Source: CAYJLW01 sp964370965 (GTDB lineage: Bacteria; Actinomycetota; Acidimicrobiia; UBA2766). Taken from it: a stretch of 20,091 nt of DNA. Where the stretch lies: contig CAYJLW010000077.1 in the NCBI GenBank assembly GCA_964370965.1, positions 1 to 20,091 on the forward strand, written 5' to 3'. The translations under genes were made by a program, and so were the position numbers. Shown here one piece after another: positions 1 through 7,585 of this stretch; the first letter of the stretch is position 1, and each line of letters starts with the position of its first letter. The notes under the pieces were generated by a model that was not told the DNA's origin, did not search any database, and saw nothing but the letters and a program-made list of their open reading frames with translations.

Positions 1-16
1 GGGCCTGTTGCTGATT
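1..16. repeat. IS left inverted repeat
   Basis: GGGCCTGTTGCTGATT pairs with the reverse complement of 1608-1623 with a single mismatch. It may continue to the left of the window. Confidence 0.65.
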
Positions 17-78
17 TGTGGGTCCTGGTCGATGCGGTCGTCGGCTGGCCAGCGGACGCGCGTGTTCGGCTCGGCAGT

Positions 79-1566
79 TCAGCCGGCTTGGCGTAGCTTG
101 CCGATGTTGTGGGCGGTGGCGACGAGGACCCATTCGGCGTTGACGGCGTCGAGGCCTCGGCGGGTGAAGCCGGTGATGCCGCGGATGGCTTTGGTGTGGG
201 CGAAGTAGCTCTCGATGAAGTGTGAGCGCAGCTTGTAGCGGTCACGACCCTCGGGGGTCGCCAAGCGTCCGGCCATGGCATCTCGGGCGAGCTGAGATGA
301 GCTGAGTTCCTTCGGCTTGTCGACTCGCCGCTTCCGTCGTGGGACCCCGATCGCCTCGACGCCTCCCCTTCGCCATTGCTTGAGCCCCTTGTAGGCGACC
401 GCCTGGCACACGGCGAGCTCGTCGAGGTGATCTCGGACGTCGCCGTTGGTCGCGTCGACGGCTGCGAAGATCTCGCCTCGCCGTTGGCGCTCGACGGCCA
501 TCTCGGTGGCGATACGAGCCTCGTCCGTCTCGTAGGCCTCCCGCTCGGCTTCCTCAGCGGCGAGGTCACGCTCAGGCGCCTCGGTGGGCAGATCCCGCCG
601 CTTGCCCGGAGCGATCAACACATCCCGGTCCTTGGCCCCAGCCGCTGCGATGTTGGCTTCGGTGAAGTAGCCGGCATCAGCCAACGTGGTGCCCACCTGG
701 GTGTCGATGCCCGCCCCGGCGGCGTTCTCTTCCACGAGGTCGATCATCGGGTGCAGCTGATGGAAGTCGTTGCCCTCATTTGTTACCGACACCGCCACCA
801 CGACCCGGCCCGCTGCGCAGACCGCCTGGGCGTTGTAGCCCTGCACGCGCCCGCCCGTGGCGGTGTGCATGATCCGCGATTCGTCATCGGTGAGGTTCAC
901 CCGCTCGCGGCCCCCCTCTTCACTGTCGATCTTGCCCAACAGCTCCGCGATCCGAGCCGCCCGCTTGTCGGGATCCGCGAGCTCCGCCGGCAGCCCATGA
1001 CCAGAGTTGCCCTCACCGAACAACGTGTCCTCCGCAGCGTCGGCTTCGGCGGCCGCGTCGAAGAAGCCCTGCACCTTCTCACGCAGCTTCTCCACATCGC
1101 GGTTCGCTCCCAGCGCTGCGTTGGCCGACATCTTCGTGCCGTCGACCGCAACGGTCTCCAAGGACACCAACCCCGCTTCGGCGCACAACCCCAGCACCTG
1201 CACGAACAACTCCGCCGCCACCTTCTCGTGACGCTGACGGAACCGGGCGATCGTGGTGTGATCCGGCGCCTTGTTCCCACAGATCACCCGAAACGCCACA
1301 TCCTCAATGCAGGCCCGCTCGATGCGCCGCGACGACACCACCCCATTCGAATAGGCCCACACCAGCAACGCCAACAACATCCGGGGCGACACCGGCGCCC
1401 GACCCTGCCCCCCCAGCCGGTAGGTCGCTTCCAGGGCCGACAGATCCAGCCCCTCGACCAGCTCGATCACGAACCACACCTCGTGATCCTCCGGCAACCA
1501 CGACCGCATATCGGGCGGCATCAAGAACAACTGATCACGATCCACCGGAACGAACCCATGTGCCAT
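79..1566 (-). CDS. IS1182-family DDE transposase
   Basis: A 495-residue transposase that cuts and joins its own element. The start ATG at 1566 begins MAHGFVPVDRDQ, the usual opening of this family; the open frame continues upstream to 2466 only because no stop happens to occur and it crosses the IS end. Residues about 59-112 form the N-terminal DUF772-type region (SPRMLLALLVW, then DHTTIARFR). The DDE residues are visible: Asp142 in VDGTKMSANA, Asp297 in LADAGYF, and Glu452 in IESYFAHTK. The C-terminus (TGFTRRGLDAVNAEW, then ATAHNIGKL) is complete, so the gene looks intact and possibly active. A short GTGGGG lies just before the start. Family assignment is from recognisable motifs; the exact IS name cannot be given without ISfinder. 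Confidence 0.93.
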   Translation of the reverse strand: MAHGFVPVDRDQLFLMPPDMRSWLPEDHEVWFVIELVEGLDLSALEATYRLGGQGRAPVSPRMLLALLVWAYSNGVVSSRRIERACIEDVAFRVICGNKAPDHTTIARFRQRHEKVAAELFVQVLGLCAEAGLVSLETVAVDGTKMSANAALGANRDVEKLREKVQGFFDAAAEADAAEDTLFGEGNSGHGLPAELADPDKRAARIAELLGKIDSEEGGRERVNLTDDESRIMHTATGGRVQGYNAQAVCAAGRVVVAVSVTNEGNDFHQLHPMIDLVEENAAGAGIDTQVGTTLADAGYFTEANIAAAGAKDRDVLIAPGKRRDLPTEAPERDLAAEEAEREAYETDEARIATEMAVERQRRGEIFAAVDATNGDVRDHLDELAVCQAVAYKGLKQWRRGGVEAIGVPRRKRRVDKPKELSSSQLARDAMAGRLATPEGRDRYKLRSHFIESYFAHTKAIRGITGFTRRGLDAVNAEWVLVATAHNIGKLRQAG

Positions 1567-1607
1567 CCCCACATCATCGACGATCACAAGCGAAATCGCG
1601 AGCACCC

Positions 1608-1623
1608 AATCTGCAACAGGCCC
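1608..1623. repeat. IS right inverted repeat
   Basis: AATCTGCAACAGGCCC is the inverted partner of bases 1-16 (15 of 16 matching). It lies about 40 bases upstream of the transposase start. Confidence 0.65.
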
Positions 1624-1642
1624 ATATCCGGAGGTGGGCTCC

Positions 1643-1684
1643 CCAGAACGGGGGTTTCGGGATTCCAGAACGGGGTTCCGGAAC
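1643..1684. repeat. Short direct repeats and palindrome between IS and hydrolase
   Basis: CCAGAACGGGG occurs at 1643-1653 and again at 1665-1675 (period 22), and GTTCCGGAAC at 1675-1684 is a perfect 10-base palindrome. The block ends 6 bases short of the hydrolase stop codon. It may be the remains of a terminator, the true IS end, or part of the insertion target. Confidence 0.45.
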
Positions 1685-1690
1685 GGGAGG

Positions 1691-2488
1691 TCAGCGCCAG
1701 CCCGCCCGGGTGAGGAAGTCGCGCACCGTCGCCGCCAGTTCCTCGGGCCGCTCGAAGAGGGGTGGCTGCGTGAGGTCGTCCTCGACGAGCTCGGCGCCGG
1801 CGATTCGCTTCGCGTAGGCGCGGGCGATCGGGAGCGGGTGAACGGGGTCTTCGTCCCGTCCGATGACGAGCACGGGCAGGTCGAGCACCTCGATCTCGGC
1901 GAGGTCGTCGAAAGGAGCGTCGGAAGTGGCGCCCAGCATCGCCGCCACGAGCGAGGCCTCGTCGTGGACAGGCCACCGCGTGCGCATCTCGACGATCGCC
2001 TCCTCGGGGATGTCGGGGAGAGCCTCCTCGACGACGTCGACGGCCTTCGCCAAGCCGTGCTGGGCGATGAGGCCGGCGAAGGCGTGGAAGACGTTGTTGG
2101 CCGGGGGCGGCCCCCCGGCGAAGGCGGGCCCGGCCTGCACGAGCGCCGCCACCCGCTCGGGCCGGTCGAGCGTGGCCCGCAGAGTCGTGGCCGCCCCCAT
2201 GGAGCCGCCGAAGAGCGCCACCTCCTCGATGCCGATGCCGTCGAGAAGACCCCACAGGTCGGCCGCCATCGCCGCGAACGTGTACTGGCCGGGGTCGGTG
2301 AGCGGTGTCGAGTGGGCGTGGCCGCGAGCGTCGTACGTGACCACGTGGTACGCGTCCCTGAGGAGACCGGCCCAGGACTCCTCCCGGTCGGCGGAGCCGG
2401 CGAGGCCGTGGGCGAAGACGACAGGCGGGCCCTCACCGCCGTCGCGGTAGTTGATCTCGATCCCATTGGGCAGGCGCAGCCGTGGCAT
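1691..2488 (-). CDS. Alpha/beta hydrolase, catalytic His not in its usual place
   Basis: A 265-residue alpha/beta-hydrolase-fold protein of the single-domain epoxide-hydrolase/esterase type. Visible: oxyanion motif HGLAGS (27-32), the DARGHAHS loop (53-60), the nucleophile elbow GGSMG with Ser96 (94-98), and the acid region GRDEDPVHP with Asp214 the likely acid. In relatives the last motif reads GH-x-P-x-LE-x-PEE; here it reads TQPPLFERPEE, so position 241 is Gln (codon CAG) where the catalytic His is expected. The only nearby His is His217, directly after the acid loop. No signal peptide, so cytosolic. ATG 2488 is preceded by GGGTGAG at a good distance. The 3' end is untouched although an IS ends within about 70 bases. 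It may be a non-hydrolytic or altered-activity member. Substrate unknown. Confidence 0.85.
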   Translation of the reverse strand: MPRLRLPNGIEINYRDGGEGPPVVFAHGLAGSADREESWAGLLRDAYHVVTYDARGHAHSTPLTDPGQYTFAAMAADLWGLLDGIGIEEVALFGGSMGAATTLRATLDRPERVAALVQAGPAFAGGPPPANNVFHAFAGLIAQHGLAKAVDVVEEALPDIPEEAIVEMRTRWPVHDEASLVAAMLGATSDAPFDDLAEIEVLDLPVLVIGRDEDPVHPLPIARAYAKRIAGAELVEDDLTQPPLFERPEELAATVRDFLTRAGWR

Positions 2489-2902
2489 CAGCTCACCCTA
2501 GAGGACCCGTGGATCCCGAACCCGCGAGAGCGAGGCGCATCGCAACAAGCCAGGTAGCGCCTGCTGGATCGGCCTTCGATCCGGGCAGGGTGGGGCCGTC
2601 ACCGGGACTGAAGGTGCTCGACATGGACCTCTGTCCGTGGCGCACGCCGGGGAGTCGAGATCGTCTTGGTGAGGCAGCCCTCGGCGCACACGGCAGCGCA
2701 CGGCCCGCTCCGCGGACTGCCAGTGGATCCTGGAGTTGCCCGAGCACGGGCTGTTGCGCCCGACTCGTCGCCGGTCAACGAGACCCCGGCCGCGCGGCGA
2801 ACGTGCGCTCCCCCCACGAGGCGCCGCCCCCACCGGCGACCTCCCTCTGCAGCGCGCCCCGGCGTGGACTGACCAGGAGCGCGGGACGGCGCCCGCCTCC
2901 GG
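2489..2902. other. 414-base stretch without a convincing gene
   Basis: Only short, overlapping, Arg/Pro-rich frames are present, with no family motif and no good ribosome site; these look like GC-driven noise. A small inverted repeat GGATCG/CGATCC sits at 2566-2582 (5-base loop). The stretch lies between an IS-adjacent hydrolase and a toxin-antitoxin module, so it could be decayed mobile DNA, but I could not read any recognisable protein by allowing frameshifts. No tRNA-like fold was noticed. Confidence 0.6.
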
Positions 2903-3253
2903 CTATCGGGGCCGGTGCACGCGCAGCCCACGTATCGGGGCGAAGTCCCTCACGTTCCGCGTGACAACGGCGAGGCCGTGAAGGAGTGCTGTGGCAGCGA
3001 TCAGCGCGTCGGGGACACGGACGTCTGACTCCCGGCGGATCCGGCCCGCCCGCTCGGCGACCTCCCGATCCACGGCGAGCTCCTCGAATGGCTCCAAGAG
3101 CTCGCGCACGACCTTCTCGTCAGTGCGCCGCCCGGCGAACAGCTCGCAGCGGGTGACGACCGAGTAGTGCACGACGTTGCTTCCAGGACGCAACGGCCGA
3201 TTTCCGCGGAGGTGGTCGATGAAGACGTCCGTGTCAATCAGGACCTCAGCCAC
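2903..3253 (-). CDS. vapC: VapC-type PIN-domain ribonuclease toxin
   Basis: A 116-residue PIN-domain protein, the usual VapC length; these toxins are Mg-dependent RNases that cut tRNA, rRNA or mRNA. The acidic residues are all in place: Asp7 in VLIDTDVFID, Glu37 in TRCELFAG, Asp82 in RVPDALIAATA and Asp103 in TRNVRDFAPI. The start is GTG at 3253, inside the last codons of the antitoxin gene (8-base overlap), giving VAEVLIDTD; the open frame extends further upstream without family resemblance. Translational coupling with the antitoxin is likely. Target RNA cannot be deduced. Confidence 0.93.
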   Translation of the reverse strand: MAEVLIDTDVFIDHLRGNRPLRPGSNVVHYSVVTRCELFAGRRTDEKVVRELLEPFEELAVDREVAERAGRIRRESDVRVPDALIAATALLHGLAVVTRNVRDFAPIRGLRVHRPR

Positions 3254-3467
3254 GGTCCCACTCGTCCCGTGAGGGGGGCGCGATGTCCGGCAACGCCCCG
3301 AACGTCGATTCCAGGGCGCGCGTCGCGTCCACTGTCGTCGCGCCGAGGAAGGCGTCGAGCGCCTCCCGGACGACAGCGGCAAGGGTCTTGCCCTCACGCT
3401 CTGTCAGGGCGTCGATCTTCTCGCGCTGCCTTGGAGTGAGGTAGATCTGCGTACGGATCGCTGGCAT
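3246..3467 (-). CDS. vapB: VapB-type ribbon-helix-helix antitoxin
   Basis: A 73-residue antitoxin starting MPAIRTQIYLTPRQREKIDAL, a ribbon-helix-helix (CopG/Arc-like) DNA-binding N-terminus in which the strand RTQIYL is followed by two helices to about residue 42. The C-terminal part (ALPDIAPPSRDEWDRG) is the sort of tail that wraps the PIN toxin. An upstream ATG at 3488 would add 7 residues but lies within a hairpin; I prefer 3467 because a TATACT -10 box lies 9 bases before it and the RHH strand then begins at the usual distance. It forms an operon with vapC by an 8-base overlap and probably represses its own promoter through the palindrome at 3467-3482. Confidence 0.9.
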   Translation of the reverse strand: MPAIRTQIYLTPRQREKIDALTEREGKTLAAVVREALDAFLGATTVDATRALESTFGALPDIAPPSRDEWDRG

Positions 3468-3482
3468 ATACAGCGCAGTATA
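3467..3482. promoter_or_regulatory. Palindromic operator and -10 box of vapBC
   Basis: TATACAGCGCAGTATA matches its own reverse complement at 14 of 16 positions. On the minus strand it contains TATACT (3482-3477), a good -10 element, ending 9 bases before the vapB ATG, so the transcript would be nearly leaderless. A palindrome over the -10 and start is the expected place for RHH antitoxin autoregulation (inference). Confidence 0.6.
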
Positions 3483-3503
3483 CGGCACATCCCCTTGTGC
3501 CGT
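3482..3503 (-). terminator. Hairpin between phosphoesterase stop and vapB
   Basis: ACGGCACA (3482-3489) pairs perfectly with TGTGCCGT (3496-3503) around a 6-base loop, immediately after the phosphoesterase stop codon. There is no T tract, so it may be a weak terminator, a processing stem, or part of the vapBC control region. Confidence 0.45.
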
Positions 3504-4958
3504 CTACGCCGCCGGGACCGTTCCGCTCCCCGCCGCGGCGCCGCGGCGCTGCATGGGCCCGGCGGGGGGACCGAGGTGGCCGTCGGGGGTGACGGGGCGG
3601 TCGAAGGTGACCGTGTAGGCGCGGTCGGCGAGGCGGCCCCGCACGAAGCCCGGGTAGAGGCCGTAGTACTGACGGGCGGACTTGGTCCGCCACCGGTTGC
3701 AGTCCGCGCACCGGGTGGGCCGGAACGCCACCGTCATGCCGCCCTCGTAGACGGTGACGAGGGAGTAGCCCGAGGGGTACTCCTTCACGGAGAGGTTCTC
3801 GTGGAAGACGACGTCGGGGCGGGCGCCGGCGGAGACGTGTGCCCGGTGGGTGTGCCCGGAGAACACCGCGAGGACCTGGTCGGCGGGGGCGAAGGTCGCG
3901 CCAAGGGTGGCGAGGTCGCCCGCCCCCAGGTTGAAGTTCGGCCAGTACGGCCAGGAGTTCACGGCCTCCGCGGTGGCCGGATGGTGGAGGAAGACGAGGG
4001 TGGGTCTGTCGGTTTCGGTGGTGAGCGCCGTCTGCAGGAACGCCGCCGACTCCGCCGAGAGGTGGGCGGCGGCCGTGAGGGTGTTGTTGGAGTCGATGCC
4101 CACGAGGCGTACCGGTCCCACGTCGGCAGTCCAGTTCAACGGCTCTCCCGGCCCGTAGCCGAACGCCGCGGCGAAGCAGTCCCGGGACACGGGGTCCGCG
4201 GGCACGGCCGGGCAAGGGGCGTACAGGGGGCCGCGATCGGCGGCGTCGTGGTTGCCGCGCGTGACGTGGTAGCGGCGACCGCCGAGTGCGAAGGCGTCGA
4301 GAGCGGCCTTCACCTCCGCCACCGAGTCCGGTTCGTTCTCGCTCGTGAGGTCGCCGTTGGCGACGACCGCCGTGGCGCCGTCGGCGGCGGCCTGCTCCAG
4401 CGCCGCGCCGCCCGCGAAACGCCAGTAGGGGTTGGCGGGGTCGGCGGGGAAGCCGGGCGGGAAGTCCCCGAAGAGGATCCCCGAGACCCGCTCCCCGTAG
4501 TGGAGGTCGTTCATGACGGCGACGCGGGCGACCTCCGCCCCGGGCGGCCGGGCCAGGGTGTGCACCCACGCCGGACTCCCCAGAGGGGCGTCCGCGGACA
4601 CGTTCACGGCCCGCACGCCGCCGGATAGGGCCTCGAAGTAGTACGTGGTGTCGGGCGCCAGGCCGCCCACCTCGACGACGTGGTAGGGGGTGGTCCCGGG
4701 CTCCGTGACGGCCGTCCATGTCGCGGCGTCCGGGGAGGTGCCATAGCGCACCACGGAGTCCGCCGCGACGGGCGTGAGCGTGCCGTCGGCCGCCGGGTAC
4801 AGGGGGCTCCCCGTCGACCAGGACAGCGTGAAGGACGTGTCCGTGACCCCGAGCACCTCGAGGTTCCCGGCGTTGAAGTTGAGATCGGCGACGTTGGACC
4901 CCGCCCCCCGGGAGAGAAGCGTGAGGATCAACGCCATGAGAAACGTGAGCCCGCTCAC
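3504..4958 (-). CDS. Calcineurin-like metallophosphoesterase with PAP-type N-terminal domain
   Basis: A 484-residue protein resembling bacterial purple acid phosphatases. A short hydrophobic N-terminus (FLMALILTLL, 6-15) suggests export, though the signal is weak. Residues about 30-135 look like a fibronectin-III/PAP N-terminal sandwich (LEVLGVTDTSFTLSW, then LAPDTTYYFEA). The dimetal core follows in order: DLH (Asp151, His153), NGD (Asp203), RGNHD (Asn236, His237), LHH (His325/326) and SGHTH (His369, His371). A CxxC pair (Cys417, Cys420) sits near the end. The likely reaction is phosphomonoester or phosphodiester hydrolysis outside the membrane. The start chosen is GTG 4958 after GGAGGG, although the spacing is tight; ATG 4937 is the alternative. 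Confidence 0.88.
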   Translation of the reverse strand: MSGLTFLMALILTLLSRGAGSNVADLNFNAGNLEVLGVTDTSFTLSWSTGSPLYPAADGTLTPVAADSVVRYGTSPDAATWTAVTEPGTTPYHVVEVGGLAPDTTYYFEALSGGVRAVNVSADAPLGSPAWVHTLARPPGAEVARVAVMNDLHYGERVSGILFGDFPPGFPADPANPYWRFAGGAALEQAAADGATAVVANGDLTSENEPDSVAEVKAALDAFALGGRRYHVTRGNHDAADRGPLYAPCPAVPADPVSRDCFAAAFGYGPGEPLNWTADVGPVRLVGIDSNNTLTAAAHLSAESAAFLQTALTTETDRPTLVFLHHPATAEAVNSWPYWPNFNLGAGDLATLGATFAPADQVLAVFSGHTHRAHVSAGARPDVVFHENLSVKEYPSGYSLVTVYEGGMTVAFRPTRCADCNRWRTKSARQYYGLYPGFVRGRLADRAYTVTFDRPVTPDGHLGPPAGPMQRRGAAAGSGTVPAA

Positions 4959-5054
4959 CCCTCCAGGCTACGGGCCGGTCGCCCACGACGCCACTGGCAT
5001 GCGGCGAGACCGCTCCGTGGGAGACGCCGCACGAAGCGCATCCGGAGACCGCTC

Positions 5055-5885
5055 CTACAGGACGAACTCGTCGAGGTCGGCGCCCAGGCGGAGGTCGCCG
5101 GTGTAGTCCCGGGCGATGCGGGCGGTGAGAGCGGCCTCGTCGACCACGGGCGGGAGGTGGTTCACGACGAGCATGCCCACACCGGCCCGCTGGGCGACGA
5201 CGCCCACCTCCTCCTCGTTGGTGTGGTAGGTCGCCACACCGGAGGCGGCCTCCCCCTGGCGGAGGCCGAGGCGACGGGCCATCTCGATGGCGGCCTTGGG
5301 CATGCACTCGTGCACGAGGACGTCGGCCCCCCTGGCGGCCTCCAGGAGGGAGTCGCACGGGGCGGTGTCCCCGGAGAAGACCGCCACGCGGTCGCCCTCG
5401 ACGAAGCGGAAGCCGAAAGACGGCACGATGGGCGGGTGGTGGACGAGGAACGCCTCCACGGCCCATCCGTCGCCGGCGACGACCGCCCCCTCGCCGATCT
5501 CGGTGACGTCGAATGAGATCCCTTCGCTCTGGCCTTGGAACTCGACCCGCTTGCGGATCGCGATGTCCTCCGCGAGGAAGGCGAGGGCGCCGTCGCAGGT
5601 CGCCTGCGTGCCCGGCGGGCCCCACACGGCGAGCGGCCGGGCGCGCCCCAGCACCCAGCCCGAGTTGGCGAGGGCGGGGAGGCCGAGCGTGTGATCGGAG
5701 TGGAGGTGCGTAAGGAGGACGCCGTCGACCACGGGGGCGGGCACGGCGGCCTCCATGAGACGCCGCACGGTGCCGTCGCCGCAGTCCACGAGAAGGCGCC
5801 GGTCGCCGATCTCCACGTACGAGCACGGCCCCGCCCGCCGGGGGTCGGGTGTGGGCAGGCCGGTGCCGATGAGGCGGATGCGCAT
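5055..5885 (-). CDS. Metallo-beta-lactamase-fold hydrolase, RNase Z-like
   Basis: A 276-residue cytosolic MBL-fold enzyme of the RNase Z/arylsulfatase-like branch. It opens with MRIRLIGTGLPTPDPRRAG, has the zinc motif THLHSDH (His60, His62, Asp64, His65), a further His pair at 149-150, Asp173 in FSGDTAPCD, the YHTNEEEVG segment (His221) and LVVNHLPP (His243). All zinc ligands of the family appear present. Real tRNase Z enzymes are near 300 residues and carry an exosite arm that I do not see, so a phosphodiesterase or general hydrolase role is as likely as tRNA processing. ATG 5885 follows GGAG at about 8 bases. Confidence 0.87.
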   Translation of the reverse strand: MRIRLIGTGLPTPDPRRAGPCSYVEIGDRRLLVDCGDGTVRRLMEAAVPAPVVDGVLLTHLHSDHTLGLPALANSGWVLGRARPLAVWGPPGTQATCDGALAFLAEDIAIRKRVEFQGQSEGISFDVTEIGEGAVVAGDGWAVEAFLVHHPPIVPSFGFRFVEGDRVAVFSGDTAPCDSLLEAARGADVLVHECMPKAAIEMARRLGLRQGEAASGVATYHTNEEEVGVVAQRAGVGMLVVNHLPPVVDEAALTARIARDYTGDLRLGADLDEFVL

Positions 5886-5886
5886 C

Positions 5887-5943
5887 GGGTTCTCTCCGTT
5901 GTGAGCGGGCAGAACCCCCAGGGTAGGGGGACGGCCCCTGCCC
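5887..5943 (-). promoter_or_regulatory. Two hairpins in the leader of the MBL gene
   Basis: GGGTAGGGG (5921-5929) can pair with CCCCTGCCC (5935-5943) around a 5-base loop with one G-U, and GGGTTCT (5887-5893) pairs perfectly with AGAACCC (5911-5917). The first could end transcription from the upstream binding-protein gene; the second brackets the ribosome site of the MBL gene. Function is inferred from position only. Confidence 0.35.
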
Positions 5944-6010
5944 CCGGACGGTCGGCGCCGTGGGTGCAGTAGGCGCAGCCGGCGCAGATCGCGGACACTC
6001 GTCCCGGGGC

Positions 6011-7498
6011 TCAGCCCGCCTTCGGCGCCGAGGTGGCGAAACGCCGGGCGAGCTCCAGGCCCCGCCGGGACTCCGCCACCACCTGCTCGTAGCCGGACTC
6101 CCCGAGACGCCCCACGATCTCGTCACGGCGCCTCTCGATCTCCTTCAGCCAGCGCTCGGCGACGGCGACGGCGGTCGCCGCCGTGAGACTCGGCTTCCGG
6201 CCGTCGTCGAAGAGCCAGGACTCCATGGCGTAGCGGGCGTCCTCCAGGGCGGGCACGGAGCGCCGGTCGACGTCGAAGAGGACGTGGCCGTTCTTGAAGC
6301 GGGCGACCCAGGTCTCCAGCCGCGGCGACGCCGTGGCGAGGTGGTCGTCGACGTCCCACGTGACCGTGCGCCCGACACTGCGGAACCCGCTGGGACGCTC
6401 CAACTCGGCCACGACCTTCGCCGGATCGGACGACTTCGCCGCCCGCATCGCCTTCAGGACGGCGTCCACAGAGGTGAACGCGGGCATCTCGAGACCCGGG
6501 TAATCCGGGGACGTGGAGCCGGCGACCGTGATCGTCCTGATGCCGTAGCGCTTGAAGAAGCCGAGGAGCCAGATCACGAAGTTCGGGTCGGCCTGGGTGC
6601 CCTCGGGGGCATGGGGCAGAGTCAGGATCGTGTCGTTCGTGCGTTCCGCCCCCAACTCCCGGTAGGCCCTCATGTAGAGCGTCTCCGTGCCGGCGACGAC
6701 GGGGTGGTACCCGATGCGCCCCGCCGAGATCACCACCCGGGCGGAGTCGGCACCGAGGCCGAGGACCACCATGACCTCGCTGCCCGCCTCCTGCAGCCTG
6801 CGCACCTCCGACGTCATGTCCACCTGGCCGGCCTTGAAGCGCACCACCGGGGACGGCTTCACACCCTGCGCGGCGAAGCGCGCCCGGAGGTCGTCCACGG
6901 AAATGTCGGCGATGGCGTCGTCGGAGGCCACGACGCCGACCTTGCGCAGGCCCCGCTCGCCCACGAGGTACCCGGCGAGGACGTCGGCCGAGGAGCCCTG
7001 GGAGGCGTACCCGAACGTGTTCGGGTGCGACGCCGGGTCCAGGGACGGCGGCGACGCCACGGGAAGCATCACGGGCACCCGGAGGTCCGCGAGGAGGGAG
7101 GGCTCGAGGTAGGACAGCACGGGCGAGTCGATCACGATGGCATGCACATGGTCGACGTTCTGGAGCTTCGAGAGGCAGTTCTGCTCCACGCCGGGCTCGA
7201 AGCGGCCGTCGCAGGAGACGAGCCGGATCCGCCGCCCGTTCACCCCCTTGCGGTCGTTCCAGACGTCCACGGCGTAGCGGGCCCCGGCGAGCACGGCGTT
7301 CCCCACGTAGGAGACGTCGCCCGAGAACGCCCCCACGACACCGATCTTCACGTCGCCGCGAGACGGGGGCGCCGGCCCCGACCCCGTCGCGGCGTCACGG
7401 GGGGCCGAGCAGGCGGCGGCGAGCGGGGCAACGCAGAGGACGGCGACCAGGACGAGGAGCGTCGATCGGGACGTGTGCCCGGCGGCTGCGGGTCGCAT
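6011..7498 (-). CDS. Lipoprotein periplasmic-binding protein, Leu/Ile/Val type
   Basis: A 495-residue extracytoplasmic solute-binding protein (Peripla_BP_6 type I fold). From ATG 7498 the N-terminus is MRPAAAGHTSRS, a hydrophobic stretch, then the lipobox LAAAC with Cys30 as the lipid anchor. The mature part begins with KIGVVGAFSGDVSYVG, typical of the family, and contains two lobes through about residue 430. A helical Lys/Arg/Glu-rich tail of about 65 residues follows (WLKEIERRRDEIVG). A TTG at 7534 with AGGGGG at good spacing is a rival start that would only lengthen the signal n-region. No permease or functional ATPase gene lies next to it, so it is either an orphan receptor or served by a transporter elsewhere. 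Ligand unknown. Confidence 0.87.
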   Translation of the reverse strand: MRPAAAGHTSRSTLLVLVAVLCVAPLAAACSAPRDAATGSGPAPPSRGDVKIGVVGAFSGDVSYVGNAVLAGARYAVDVWNDRKGVNGRRIRLVSCDGRFEPGVEQNCLSKLQNVDHVHAIVIDSPVLSYLEPSLLADLRVPVMLPVASPPSLDPASHPNTFGYASQGSSADVLAGYLVGERGLRKVGVVASDDAIADISVDDLRARFAAQGVKPSPVVRFKAGQVDMTSEVRRLQEAGSEVMVVLGLGADSARVVISAGRIGYHPVVAGTETLYMRAYRELGAERTNDTILTLPHAPEGTQADPNFVIWLLGFFKRYGIRTITVAGSTSPDYPGLEMPAFTSVDAVLKAMRAAKSSDPAKVVAELERPSGFRSVGRTVTWDVDDHLATASPRLETWVARFKNGHVLFDVDRRSVPALEDARYAMESWLFDDGRKPSLTAATAVAVAERWLKEIERRRDEIVGRLGESGYEQVVAESRRGLELARRFATSAPKAG

Positions 7499-7585
7499 GG
7501 GCCGAACGTACCCGGCCGAGACGGTCGTCCTCAATGAAAACCCCCTGAGAACTCGGCTGCGCACCGGCTCACCCGCCCGCCCCGC

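Larger units (their letters stand above)
1..1623 (-). mobile_element. IS1182-like insertion sequence, left end at or beyond window edge
   Basis: The element holds one intact DDE transposase and is bounded by imperfect inverted repeats: GGGCCTGTTGC plus TGATT at 1-16, matched in reverse complement at 1608-1623 by GGGCCTGTTGC plus AGATT. The first 11 bases are identical and 15 of 16 agree. The right repeat is followed by a non-matching flank, so 1623 is a likely boundary; because the window starts exactly at the left repeat, the true left tip and any target duplication cannot be seen. An alternative is that the element runs further right to about 1690, since the GC-rich repeats at 1643-1684 directly abut the stop codon of the next gene. 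A size near 1.6 kb fits the family. Confidence 0.75.

Noticed and set aside
1567..2466. Upstream extension of the transposase frame to a 795-residue protein
   Set aside because: It crosses the IS end and runs antisense-frame through the hydrolase gene on the same strand; the protein there is low-complexity Ser/Pro/Arg. The family start is at 1566.
2489..2902. Remnant of a transposase or other broken gene
   Set aside because: I tried reading both strands with frameshifts and found no recognisable family order; left as unexplained.
3394..6126. 910-residue minus-strand frame across phosphoesterase and MBL genes
   Set aside because: Arg/Pro/Gly noise in another frame of two well-recognised genes.
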